A stretch of DNA of 59,924 bases from Candidatus Omnitrophota bacterium (GTDB taxonomy: Bacteria; Omnitrophota; Gorgyraeia; JACQQV01), in the NCBI GenBank assembly GCA_016206785.1, contig JACQQV010000005.1:1-59924 (forward strand), given 5' to 3'. The position numbers were made by a program, and so were the translations under genes. Of the stretch, positions 49,547 through 58,489 are shown piece by piece; position 1 is the stretch's first letter; every line of letters begins with the position of its first letter. Below the pieces are notes generated by a model. It was not told the DNA's origin. It searched no databases and worked only from the letters and a program-made list of their open reading frames with translations.

Positions 49547-51496
49547 TCACACGATCCTCCTTAAGGCCTCTTCAATCCGCTTCGCATCATCGAGTCTGGA
49601 CCGAGGCCCTTTTGCTTCAAACGCTTTTTGAATCGCCCCTCCGAGGTTTTCTCCCTCCGTCAAAATCGCCTGATGTTCCTTGGCCAGTTGTGAGAGGGTC
49701 TGTTCGATCTTCGACCCCTTCTTCCTACCCGAAGGGAGAAAAACGATCAGCCGGTCCGCGGCAGATGCAGCCTCGGAAACCATCGAGATGCTTTCACCTG
49801 TTACAATCACAACATTCGAAAGCCCCAGAATACCAGGGACCACGCCGTCAAAATTCATCCGGTTCGCAAGGACAAGGAGCTTGCAATGGGGATCGTTCTT
49901 CCAGGATTTCTCCAACATCTCTTCGATCTCCTTGGAAGTCCTGCGGGAGGAACTCACGAGAAGTTCAAGATTTCGCTTTTTTGCCTCCTGAGTCACCGTT
50001 TCGATCATTAAGGTGAATTCTTCCTGGCGGAATGGAAATTCCTCCGTGCTTCCTCCGATGAGGAGCCCCAGACAACGCGTAAGCGGCCCTCCGATCCGTT
50101 GCGCAAGACGGGATGCCTCCTGCCGAATCTTTTCCTCTGTCAGGGCATGAGGGGCGCCACGTGTGGCCACAATCTGGGAAGAGAGAGGAGGCTTGTCATG
50201 ATGCGGAATGACCGCAAGGTCGAAGGAAGAAGCGGGGGGAAAGACCGGATCCATGACCACAATGGAGCGCGCAGGATGATCATAAGAAAGAATCCGATTG
50301 AGGGGCGCTACGCTGGATCCCGTCGATATCACGAAATCGTGATGGGACCGAATGACCTTTTCATAAGAATCCTTTGTGAGTGCAAACCGGACACACTTTA
50401 GACACCCCTGGCAGGAGCGATTCGCCTGGAGACTCAAGGCGGCAAGAAACATCCTCCGCCACTTGTTTTTGTAACGGATCCCGATGGGTTCCTCATGCAC
50501 AACGTGCAACCCTTTTTCTTGAAGCACATGCTGAAGAGAGGAAGCCACCCCCAAAGATTGATTCAGGTGGCCTGCCTTACCATCATTCAAGATCGCCACA
50601 TGCCGGGTCGGACTCGACTTCCATCTTTTGTGAAGCCAGAGCCACTGATCCGGATATTTCCGGATAAAATTTTCAAGACGCTCGGCAAATTGCTGGAGTC
50701 CTTGCTTAAGATCCTCTTCTTCGTTGCCACTTTTTGTAATGTTGAGCGGTTCTGTGATCTCAATCACGTGATGGGCATGCCGTTCTCGTCGGGCGAAGCA
50801 GGGGATAACCTCGCAGCCCGTTTTCAAGGCAAAAGCGATCGCCCCAGGAGCAAAAGAGGTCGGGCGGCCAAAGAAATTGACAAAAACCCCATTCCTTCCC
50901 GCATCCTGATCGGTGAGGATGCCGACAAGTCCATTCTCTCGAAGAGCTCGTATGATTTCGCGGATCATTAAGCCTTTGTGGATGACTTTGCAGCCGGTCA
51001 GTTCTCGATACCGGTTAAGGAGAGCATTTGTCTTCGGAAACTTTTGTTGGCGGGCGAGGACCTGTTCCGGATATCCCCGGATCGCCGCGCCAACACTTTG
51101 AAGCTCCCAGTTCCCAAAATGGGCGGTAAGGGCAATCGTCCCTTTTCCTCTTTCTTTGGCTTTTGCCAATCGGTCCATCCCATGAAACGTGACGTAGCGG
51201 GAAAGATACCCTTCGTTCACCTTTGGAAATCGGAGCACTTCGACGGCGGTTTGCATGAGATTCTGAAAAACCTTCCGTTCAAGGCGAAGGAGTTGGGAAG
51301 GAAAATATTTTCCTCCGAGACATGATTTCAGATTCGCATAAGCGATCTCCCCGCGCTTTCGATAAAACAAAAAAGCAATATCCCCCACCCTCCGGCCGAT
51401 CCACAGGCACAGGGAAAGCGGGAGAAGGCAGAGGAGTGCTGAAAGTCCCCTAGCGAGAAAATAGAGCGTTGAGTCGCCGAAAGAGTTCGTCTTCAT
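49547..51496 (-). CDS. LpxL-type lipid A acyltransferase fused to ELM1-family domain
   Basis: One 649-residue frame. Residues 1-296 are a lipid A acyltransferase with HFGNWE (H126, E131), LTDQDAGRNGVFVNFFG near 194-210 and the WLWLHKRWKSSP end. Residues 299-649 match the ELM1 (mitochondrial fission, DUF1022) family: HVAILNDGKAGHLNQSLGV (299-317), a CxxCxxC segment near 374-380, LLIGGSTEEF, and VTGESISMVSEA. The joint has no spacer. ELM1 proteins in bacteria look like GT-B-fold enzymes of unknown substrate, so a role in LPS modification is plausible. The start lies 47 bp inside lpxK. Confidence 0.88.
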   Translation of the reverse strand: MKTNSFGDSTLYFLARGLSALLCLLPLSLCLWIGRRVGDIAFLFYRKRGEIAYANLKSCLGGKYFPSQLLRLERKVFQNLMQTAVEVLRFPKVNEGYLSRYVTFHGMDRLAKAKERGKGTIALTAHFGNWELQSVGAAIRGYPEQVLARQQKFPKTNALLNRYRELTGCKVIHKGLMIREIIRALRENGLVGILTDQDAGRNGVFVNFFGRPTSFAPGAIAFALKTGCEVIPCFARRERHAHHVIEITEPLNITKSGNEEEDLKQGLQQFAERLENFIRKYPDQWLWLHKRWKSSPTRHVAILNDGKAGHLNQSLGVASSLQHVLQEKGLHVVHEEPIGIRYKNKWRRMFLAALSLQANRSCQGCLKCVRFALTKDSYEKVIRSHHDFVISTGSSVAPLNRILSYDHPARSIVVMDPVFPPASSFDLAVIPHHDKPPLSSQIVATRGAPHALTEEKIRQEASRLAQRIGGPLTRCLGLLIGGSTEEFPFRQEEFTLMIETVTQEAKKRNLELLVSSSRRTSKEIEEMLEKSWKNDPHCKLLVLANRMNFDGVVPGILGLSNVVIVTGESISMVSEAASAADRLIVFLPSGRKKGSKIEQTLSQLAKEHQAILTEGENLGGAIQKAFEAKGPRSRLDDAKRIEEALRRIV

Positions 51497-52496
51497 TTTT
51501 GGTCATCACAAGTTCTACTTCAAGAGCCAAAAGTCTTGTTGAAGGAAAGAGGCGAAGGGCCTTTAATCGTTCAAGGTCTTTCCCCGTCGTCAAAAGGAGA
51601 CTTCCCCCGAGAGAGGCGGCGGTCTGGTCGAGTTGCTCAAGATCCTCCCGTCGATAACGATGGTGATCCATAAAGGAGATGGATCGGAGAGGGTGGATGC
51701 CGTTTCTTTCCAAAAGATGTTCAAAAGAACGAGGATTTCCGATCCCGCAGAAAGCAATCCCCCTCTCTCGTCTCACCTGTTCAAAGGACACCTCCTCTTG
51801 GGTGCGTGCCTCAACGAAACGTCGAGGACGGTGAGCGGAAAAAAGGAGCGGAGTCTCTGGAGCGCACCCTTTCAAAAAGCGTTCGAGTCGGTTGGATTTC
51901 TCTGCCTCTCCATCCGTCCTTGTCAATACCAAAAGATCTGCCCGCTTTAGAGCAGAGGGCCTCTCACGCAAGATGCCTCGCGGGAGCACCCTCCCATTCC
52001 CGAAAGGGTTGGTCGCATCGATGAGAACGATGTCAAGATCCCGTTCTAAGTGCCAATACTGGAACCCGTCGTCCAGGACCACCGCATCCATATGGGCTGA
52101 AATCGCTTTCTCGGCAAGGGCGACCCGATCCTTGCCGACCCAGACCGGAACATCCGGAAAGGCGCTCCGCAATTCCAACGCTTCGTCCGCCACATCTTCT
52201 CCAAGTTTCCGATAACCCCGTGTGAGAACCGCCACTTTTTCCCCTCGAGAGAGGAGTTGGCCGACGAGCCATTTCACGAAAGGGGTTTTTCCTGTCCCTC
52301 CCCACGTGATATTTCCGACGCTGATGACCCTCAAAGGAAGTTTCTTTCTTCGGTACAGTCCGATCCGCCAGAGAGTCTTCCGGCATCCCAGAAGGAGGTG
52401 GTACGGAACCGTCAAAAGGAAGAGAAGCTTTTTCAAGAAAGAAGAAAGTGGATCATTCAACTGATCGGTCATCAAGGAATAGAGATAGCGCCTCAT
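51450..52496 (-). CDS. lpxK: Tetraacyldisaccharide 4'-kinase
   Basis: Phosphorylates the 4' position of the lipid A disaccharide at the inner membrane. The 348-residue product has an N-terminal hydrophobic segment (about 20-36), the P-loop GNITWGGTGKTP (61-72), VLTRGYRK, VVLDDGFQYWHLERDLDIVLID, and SFMDHHRY. The ATG at 52496 overlaps the waaA stop (TGATG); a GTG one codon earlier is also possible. It lies between waaA and the LpxL-ELM1 gene, completing a Raetz-pathway block. Confidence 0.95.
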   Translation of the reverse strand: MRRYLYSLMTDQLNDPLSSFLKKLLFLLTVPYHLLLGCRKTLWRIGLYRRKKLPLRVISVGNITWGGTGKTPFVKWLVGQLLSRGEKVAVLTRGYRKLGEDVADEALELRSAFPDVPVWVGKDRVALAEKAISAHMDAVVLDDGFQYWHLERDLDIVLIDATNPFGNGRVLPRGILRERPSALKRADLLVLTRTDGEAEKSNRLERFLKGCAPETPLLFSAHRPRRFVEARTQEEVSFEQVRRERGIAFCGIGNPRSFEHLLERNGIHPLRSISFMDHHRYRREDLEQLDQTAASLGGSLLLTTGKDLERLKALRLFPSTRLLALEVELVMTKNEDELFRRLNALFSR

Positions 52497-53764
52497 CACT
52501 TCACCAGGAACTCCCTCAAGACTTCAAGATACCGCCGGACCACCCCTTGATGATCTTCGAGCACCTTTTTTGCTTTCTCCCCCAACGATTTTCCTAAACG
52601 CTCATTTTCAAGAAGCGTCCGCGTCACATGAGCCAATTCTTCTTCCCCCTGCACTTGTTTGACAGCCCCTTCTTTAAGAAACAGATGAACGATATCTTGA
52701 AAATTGTCCATATGGGGGCCGAAAAGGATCGGTTTTGCGAAAAGGGCCGGCTCCAAAGGATTCTGCCCTCCTTTGGGAACAAGGCTCCCCCCAATAAAGA
52801 CGAGGTCGGCTACTGCGTAAATGGAACGGAGGATCCCGATCGTATCCAAAACAAGAACCGAAGAAGGAACCCCTTGTTGCTTGTTCCTCTCTGAGACAAG
52901 CGACGCCTCTCGGTGAAACGTCTGAATCAATTTCACGACTTCCCTTTTTCTTTCAGGATGTCTGGGGGCAATGAGGAGGCGGAGATGCGGATAATCCTTT
53001 GAAAGGCCGTCATAGATCTGAAGGAGAGACTTCTCCTCCCCCGGGTGAGTGCTCCCCGCCACCCACAGTTTCTCCCCTTTGGCCAAACCGAGTCTTTCCC
53101 TCATCCCGTCGGAGGAGGTTTCTTGCCCTCGCACCGCCACAAGATCGAATTTCATATTCCCCAAAATGCGGATGCGCGTTGGATCGGCGCCAAGGGCACG
53201 GATCCGGTCTCCATCTAAAGCGTGCTGCATGCAGAAAAGATCGATCCTTTGTAAAGGGCCTTTGAGCGCCCACCGGATCCAGCGGTACCCCCGGAAAGAC
53301 TTCTTGGAGATCCTTCCATTCAAAAGAACGATCGGGATGTTCGCCTTTTTGAGAACGAGAATGAGGTTGGGCCAGATCTCTGTTTCCATCGTTACAAAAA
53401 GGTGGGGCTTTACGGTGCGAACGACGCGGTGGACCACCCCACTTAAATCAAAGGGGAAATAAAAAAGAAGTTCGTCTTCCTTACGGATCCCTTCCAGGAT
53501 CGTTCGACCTGTCTTTGTCGTTGTTGAAAAGGCGAACTGAACATTTGGAAAGCTTTTCCGGATCTCCTGAATCAGAGGAAGGGCCGCAAGGGCTTCTCCG
53601 AGCGAAACGGTATGAAGCCAGAGGATTTTTCCTTCCGATCTTTTGACCTTTGGGAGAAAACCGAAGCGTTCCCGGAGATGATCGTGCGATTTCTTCTTGA
53701 GGAAGAAGGTGGGCAGATAGAGCAGTGCAAAAAGGAGAAAGGCGATATTATAAAGGAATACCAT
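52496..53764 (-). CDS. waaA: Kdo transferase (WaaA/KdtA)
   Basis: Transfers Kdo from CMP-Kdo to lipid IVA. The 422-residue product has an N-terminal membrane anchor (about 3-22), catalytic E57 in HTVSLGEALAA, TTTKTGR near 81-87, METEIWPNLI near 126-135, and SFVPKGGQNPLEPA-like GGSLVPKGGQNPLEPA further on. The family length is about 420. It is downstream of xerC and upstream of lpxK with a 1-nt overlap. Confidence 0.95.
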   Translation of the reverse strand: MVFLYNIAFLLFALLYLPTFFLKKKSHDHLRERFGFLPKVKRSEGKILWLHTVSLGEALAALPLIQEIRKSFPNVQFAFSTTTKTGRTILEGIRKEDELLFYFPFDLSGVVHRVVRTVKPHLFVTMETEIWPNLILVLKKANIPIVLLNGRISKKSFRGYRWIRWALKGPLQRIDLFCMQHALDGDRIRALGADPTRIRILGNMKFDLVAVRGQETSSDGMRERLGLAKGEKLWVAGSTHPGEEKSLLQIYDGLSKDYPHLRLLIAPRHPERKREVVKLIQTFHREASLVSERNKQQGVPSSVLVLDTIGILRSIYAVADLVFIGGSLVPKGGQNPLEPALFAKPILFGPHMDNFQDIVHLFLKEGAVKQVQGEEELAHVTRTLLENERLGKSLGEKAKKVLEDHQGVVRRYLEVLREFLVK

Positions 53765-53766
53765 CG

Positions 53767-54639
53767 TCAGGCCCTCGGATGCGCTTTTTCATACACCTTT
53801 TTCAGGCGCTCGGCCGTCACATGCGTATAGATCTGAGTCGTCGAAAGGTGTTGATGTCCGAGAAGTTCCTGAACGGATCGTAAGTCGGCTCCCCGATCCA
53901 AAAGATGGGTTGCGAAGGAATGCCGAAGGGTATGAGGAGAGATGTGACGGGCAAGACTTGTCCTTTTGATCACACGATCCAAGACCCTTCGAACGCTCCG
54001 CTGGCTGAGTCGACCGCCTGACTTATTGAGAAAAAGGATTTGGGAGGAACGAAGTGATCTTTTCTCTTTCCGTTTCTCCAGATAGGTCTGGATCGCACGC
54101 AACGCCTTCTCCCCGATCGGACTGAGCCTTTCCTTCTTTCCTTTTCCAGAGACCTTAACCACCCCTCCGATAAAATCGACATCGGAAAGATCGAGCTGTG
54201 TCAGTTCACTCACGCGAAGCCCGGAACTATAAAGCGTTTCGAGGATCGCCCCGTCCCTCAACCCTTGAAGATCCCCTGCAGGTTCCTCGAGGAGTCGCGT
54301 CACCTCTTCGACCCCCAAAACCTTGGGAAGCCGTTTCTCCTGTTTGGGGGTACGCAGAGAAAGGGTAGGGTTTGTGTGGAGATATCCTTCTCGACAGAGG
54401 AATTTGAAAAAGGAACGGAGTGTAGAGAGCTTCCGTGCCACCGTGATTTTTTGAAAATTCTTGGTTTTAAGATCGGCGAGAACTCTTCGAAGGACTAAAA
54501 GATCAATTTTTTCAGGAGGGATGTCACCAACAAATTCCTGAAAGGCCTCAAGGTCACTGCGGTAATTCGTCAGGGTGTGGGAGGAAGCATTCTTTTCGTA
54601 CTCCAGGTAACGGAGGAACTTCTCGATATAGCGTTTCAC
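53767..54639 (-). CDS. xerC: Tyrosine recombinase XerC/XerD
   Basis: Site-specific recombinase for resolving chromosome dimers at dif. The 290-residue product has an N-terminal SAM-like domain (1-90) and the catalytic set R142, K166, H236, R239, H262 and nucleophile Y271 (HTLRHSFATHLLDRGA; TTQIYTHV). The start is GTG, overlapping the topA stop (TAGTG). The dprA-topA-xerC order is a standard housekeeping cluster, which favours XerC over a phage integrase. Confidence 0.92.
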   Translation of the reverse strand: MKRYIEKFLRYLEYEKNASSHTLTNYRSDLEAFQEFVGDIPPEKIDLLVLRRVLADLKTKNFQKITVARKLSTLRSFFKFLCREGYLHTNPTLSLRTPKQEKRLPKVLGVEEVTRLLEEPAGDLQGLRDGAILETLYSSGLRVSELTQLDLSDVDFIGGVVKVSGKGKKERLSPIGEKALRAIQTYLEKRKEKRSLRSSQILFLNKSGGRLSQRSVRRVLDRVIKRTSLARHISPHTLRHSFATHLLDRGADLRSVQELLGHQHLSTTQIYTHVTAERLKKVYEKAHPRA

Positions 54640-56852
54640 TAAGCAACCTCTTCTCCTTCCTTCGGTTTTTCTTTAGAAGTCGGGAGTTGACTGGAGGTAA
54701 AGGTGCACTGGGGGTAACGGCTGCAGCCGTAGAAGAAGCGCCCTTTCTTTGAGCGTCGGGCCACCAATTCCCCGCCGCAACCGGGCGAAGGACAGGCAAC
54801 GCCTGTCGTGATGGAACGGGCGTTCTTGCACTCCGGGAAACCAGAACAGCTTAAGAATTTTCCGGACCTTCCCCATTTGATGACCATCGGCCGACCGCAC
54901 TTCTCACATTTCTCTTCTGTCTCGACAACCTCCCGCTTGATCACGACCTTGGCCTCGGAGAGCCTCTCTGCAAAGGGACCATAGAACTCTTTCAAGACCT
55001 CCACCCACTCCGACCGCCCTTCCTCAATACCATCCAATTCTTCCTCCATGGTCGCGGTGAATTGGATATCAAGGATCTTCGGAAAATTTTCGATGAGAAG
55101 TTTTGTCACCAGATTTCCCAATTCGGTGGGGACAAGACTCCCCTTTTCCCGACGGACGTAATCCCGCTGAATGATTGTCTGGAGCGTCGGCGCATAGGTA
55201 CTGGGCCGTCCGATGCCAAGCTCCTCAAGCGCCTTTACAAGAGACCCCTCGGTATACCGAGGGGGCGGTTTCGTAAAATGCTGGCTCGGGAGAAATTCAT
55301 GAAAGGTCAAAGGCTGACCCACTAAAAGTTCCGGAAGGAGTCTCTCTTTGACTTCTTCCTCCTCTTCGGTCGCGTAGACGGAGAGAAATCCAGGGAAAAG
55401 ACACGACTGGTGCGATGCGCGGAAGAGGGCTACTCCGCAGGCAATATCGACGGAGACGACCAAAAAGTTTGCCTTTTCCATCTGGCTTGCGACAAAACGA
55501 CAATAAATGAGGCGATACAGTTTGTACTGATCTTGCGTCAAATAGGGTTTGATTCCATCCGGTTCTCTAAAGACAGAGGTCGGGCGGATTGCTTCATGGG
55601 CCTCCTGCGCGGTTTTTTTGGAGACATACCGATGGGGTGTCTTTGGAAGATATTCTTTTCCGAATTTTTTTCCGATAAACTCTCTCACCTGGGAAATGGC
55701 GGTGTCACTCACCCGCACCGAATCGGTCCGCATGTAGGTGATGAGTCCTACAGGTCCTTCTTTCCCCACCTCGAGCCCTTCGTAGAGCTGCTGGGCAAGA
55801 CGCATCGTTTTTGCGGCCGAGAAATGGAGTTTGTTAAAAGCATCCTGCTGGAGTTTGCTCGTTGTGAAAGGGGCGGGAGGGGATTTTTTCTTTTCACTTT
55901 TCCGGATCTCCTGGACGATGAAAGGGGATCCTTCAAGTTTCTTCGTGACCGCTTCCACTGCTTCCTTATTCCCCAATTCCGCTTTTTCACCATCCAGCTT
56001 TTCGAGTTTTGCAAGAAAATGCTTCTTCGGTTCTTTTTGTGGAGAAAGGTTCGCTTCCAGTTCCCAATATTCCTTGGGGGTAAATCCCTGAATTTCTTTC
56101 TCCCGATCGACGACCAGACGGACAGCGACCGACTGCACGCGGCCGGCGCTCAAGCCCTTCCCCACCTTTTTCCAGAGAAGGGGGCTTAAACTGTATCCGA
56201 CGATACGATCGAGAATCCGACGGGCCTGCTGGGCATTCACCTTCTTAAGGTCGATGTCGGTTGGATGTTTGAAGGCCTCCAAGACCGCCTCGTGGGTGAT
56301 TTCATGAAACACAACCCGATGAATGTTTTGATGATTTCCCAAATAATTTTTGAGGTGCCAGGAGATCGCCTCCCCTTCCCGGTCAGGATCCGGGGCAAGA
56401 TAGATGGCGTCCATCCCTTTGGCCTCTTTTTTGAGATTGTTGAGCAGTTTTTTCTTTCCCTTGATCACCACGTACGTCGGTTCGAAATTTTTTTCGACAT
56501 CGACTCCCATGGCACTGGTCGGGAGGTCAATCACATGACCCATGGAGGGTAAAACGACGTAACGATCTCCAAGAATCTGGTGAATCGTTTTCGATTTGGC
56601 AGGAGATTCCACAATCACCAATGACTTTGTCGCTCCTCCACCGACAAAATGGATGATTTCCACAACGTCCCTTTCTTTAAGTGCTCTCTCGGCATAACAT
56701 TCTCTGGGAAGGATCGTTTCATTCACCTCGACAACCACCCTTCGAGGATTAATCTTAAGCTCCGTGAGAAGTGAGGCCACGGAAGTTCCCCTCGGAATTC
56801 TCCTCCGTTCCCCATTGACCTTTATTTCAAGACCGACCAGAGTCTCTTTCAT
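54639..56852 (-). CDS. topA: ThiS-like sulfur-carrier domain fused to DNA topoisomerase I
   Basis: One 737-residue frame. Residues 7-73 are a ThiS-like beta-grasp domain: LEIKVNGERRRIPRGTSVASLL, VVVEVNETILPR, and an end at VGGG (70-73), the Gly-Gly terminus of sulfur carriers. Topoisomerase IA follows at once: SLVIVESPAKSKTI (77-90), the Toprim DPDREGEAI (155-163), nucleophile Y373 in GLITYMRTDS, then two C4 zinc fingers near 660-690 and 700-725. A TTG at 56621 (residue 78), 11 nt past GGAGGAG, could start TopA alone. It overlaps dprA by 4 nt and xerC by 1 nt. Confidence 0.92.
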   Translation of the reverse strand: MKETLVGLEIKVNGERRRIPRGTSVASLLTELKINPRRVVVEVNETILPRECYAERALKERDVVEIIHFVGGGATKSLVIVESPAKSKTIHQILGDRYVVLPSMGHVIDLPTSAMGVDVEKNFEPTYVVIKGKKKLLNNLKKEAKGMDAIYLAPDPDREGEAISWHLKNYLGNHQNIHRVVFHEITHEAVLEAFKHPTDIDLKKVNAQQARRILDRIVGYSLSPLLWKKVGKGLSAGRVQSVAVRLVVDREKEIQGFTPKEYWELEANLSPQKEPKKHFLAKLEKLDGEKAELGNKEAVEAVTKKLEGSPFIVQEIRKSEKKKSPPAPFTTSKLQQDAFNKLHFSAAKTMRLAQQLYEGLEVGKEGPVGLITYMRTDSVRVSDTAISQVREFIGKKFGKEYLPKTPHRYVSKKTAQEAHEAIRPTSVFREPDGIKPYLTQDQYKLYRLIYCRFVASQMEKANFLVVSVDIACGVALFRASHQSCLFPGFLSVYATEEEEEVKERLLPELLVGQPLTFHEFLPSQHFTKPPPRYTEGSLVKALEELGIGRPSTYAPTLQTIIQRDYVRREKGSLVPTELGNLVTKLLIENFPKILDIQFTATMEEELDGIEEGRSEWVEVLKEFYGPFAERLSEAKVVIKREVVETEEKCEKCGRPMVIKWGRSGKFLSCSGFPECKNARSITTGVACPSPGCGGELVARRSKKGRFFYGCSRYPQCTFTSSQLPTSKEKPKEGEEVA

Positions 56853-57940
56853 ACCCGTGTGTACCGTTTTCCAGGATGTTCCTTGACCAACTTCTTCACT
56901 TCCAGTTGAACAAGGGTCGAGAGGGTTTCCTGGGCAGAAAGGCGGGTCTCCTCGACAATCGTATCAATCGATTTGGGAGAATCGGTGAGATGTTCATAGA
57001 TCACCTCTTCTCCCCCCGCAAGCGTTGGAGCAACACCTCTGGCGGAAGGGTGCTTCGCCACACCTTCTGCGATGGGAATCTTGAGCTCCTCAAGGATGTC
57101 AGTCACCTCTTGTACCAGTTTGGCCCCCTGCTGAATCAGACGGTGAGTTCCTCGAGAAAGAGATGAATCGATCCGGCCCGGAATCGCAAAGACCTCTCGG
57201 CCCTGCTCCATGGCAAAATCTGCGGTAATCAAAGCGCCGCTCCTTTCATCCGCTTCTACCACAAGGACGCCTAAGGAAAGACCGCTGATCACACGATTCC
57301 GGCGGGGAAAATTTTCAGGGAGTGCAGGATAGGTCATCGGAAATTCACTCACGAGGGCTCCCGAAAGAGACACCTCTTTTGCAAGGGTTTTGTTTTCCGA
57401 CGGATAAATCTCCAAGAGGCCGCTCCCGAACACAGCCACGGTCCTCCCCTTTGCGAGAAGCGCCCCTCGGTGCGAGGCGGTATCGATCCCTCTTGCAAAT
57501 CCTGAAACGATGGTGAACCCATACCCAGCAAGTTCCCGCGAAATTCTTTCCGCCGTCTCTAACCCATAAGGAGAAGCCCTTCTTGAGCCCACGATGGATA
57601 AACAGAGGGTACCCTCCGATGGAAGTTCACCCTTTACATAGAGGAGGACCGGGGCATCATGGATCTCTCTGAGCGACTTCGGATACATCTCGTCCAAAAG
57701 GGTCACCATCATTACCCCTTCCTTCTCGGCAGACGCCAGCTCGTTTTGAAAATCGCTTTTTCTCGGTGCATCCAGAATGGATTGGGCGAGTTGCTCTGAG
57801 AGACCGAATTCCCTAAGAACTGCCGCAGAAGCCCCAAACAGATCTTGAGGAGAGGAAAAATGGGAAAGAAGGGTGTGCAATCGGATCGTCCCCAGTCCCT
57901 TCACACCATTTAAAATCAGAAGCGCTTCACGCCCGTCCAC
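56849..57940 (-). CDS. dprA: DNA-processing protein DprA
   Basis: Binds single-stranded DNA entering by transformation and loads RecA. The 363-residue product has an N-terminal HhH/SAM-like part (1-60), the Rossmann-like DprA core (about 80-285) with IVGSRRASPYG near 115-125, SGFARGIDTASHRGAL near 145-160, PRRNRVISGLS near 213-223 and a C-terminal winged helix (about 305-360). The start is GTG, 14 bp inside aroK. Presence of dprA does not by itself prove natural competence. Confidence 0.94.
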   Translation of the reverse strand: MDGREALLILNGVKGLGTIRLHTLLSHFSSPQDLFGASAAVLREFGLSEQLAQSILDAPRKSDFQNELASAEKEGVMMVTLLDEMYPKSLREIHDAPVLLYVKGELPSEGTLCLSIVGSRRASPYGLETAERISRELAGYGFTIVSGFARGIDTASHRGALLAKGRTVAVFGSGLLEIYPSENKTLAKEVSLSGALVSEFPMTYPALPENFPRRNRVISGLSLGVLVVEADERSGALITADFAMEQGREVFAIPGRIDSSLSRGTHRLIQQGAKLVQEVTDILEELKIPIAEGVAKHPSARGVAPTLAGGEEVIYEHLTDSPKSIDTIVEETRLSAQETLSTLVQLEVKKLVKEHPGKRYTRV

Positions 57941-58448
57941 GGTCTTTCCCTTCTAAAAACGTGCAGATCTTCGCGACAACCTCATGGACACTCAACTCGC
58001 TCGTATCGACGTTAAAATCGGCCTGCGCGTAAAAGGCTTCCCTTTCCTTTAAGAGACGGCTGATCGCCTCCTTCGGATCGTCGACATTGAGAAGCGGCCG
58101 ATGACGATGACCCTTTACCCGTTCGTAAATGACAGAGGGGCTCGCCGAAAGAGAGACGACAGGACCCTTTTTCTTCAGATTTTTAACGTTCTCTTCTTTG
58201 AGAACCACTCCGCCACCGCAGTCGATCACCACATTTTCCATCTCCGAGGCCTTCTTCACCATTTCGGATTCGACCTTTCGGAAATAGGGTTCTCCCTTTT
58301 CCTTGAAAATATCATGAATACTCTTATCTTCCTTCATCACGATAAGATCATCGGTTGATACGTACGATTTGTGAAGTTTCTCTGTGAGAGCGAGCGCCAC
58401 AACACTCTTTCCGGTCCCCATGAATCCCACTATGGCAACATTTCCCAT
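57927..58448 (-). CDS. aroK: Shikimate kinase
   Basis: Phosphorylates shikimate at the 3-hydroxyl. The 173-residue product has Walker A GFMGTGKS (8-15), the DD motif STDDLI near 31-36, the substrate-binding FRKVESEMVKKASE region near 56-69, and GGGVV near 78-82. The length matches the family. It follows aroC by about 37 bp, separated by a T-rich repeat, and overlaps dprA. Confidence 0.94.
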   Translation of the reverse strand: MGNVAIVGFMGTGKSVVALALTEKLHKSYVSTDDLIVMKEDKSIHDIFKEKGEPYFRKVESEMVKKASEMENVVIDCGGGVVLKEENVKNLKKKGPVVSLSASPSVIYERVKGHRHRPLLNVDDPKEAISRLLKEREAFYAQADFNVDTSELSVHEVVAKICTFLEGKDRGRA

Positions 58449-58489
58449 TTTTCCCTACCTTGTACTTTTTACTTTATACTTTGTACTAA
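58449..58489. repeat. A/T-rich short repeat, family C, copy 2
   Basis: TTGTACTTTTTACTTTATACTTTGTACT fills the gap between aroC and aroK. It is made of TACTTT-type units, like the repeat at 44027-44066. No gene is present. Confidence 0.55.

Noticed and set aside
53767-54639. Phage integrase with a mobile island
   Set aside because: The recombinase is in the standard dprA-topA-xerC neighbourhood; there is no tRNA or phage gene nearby.
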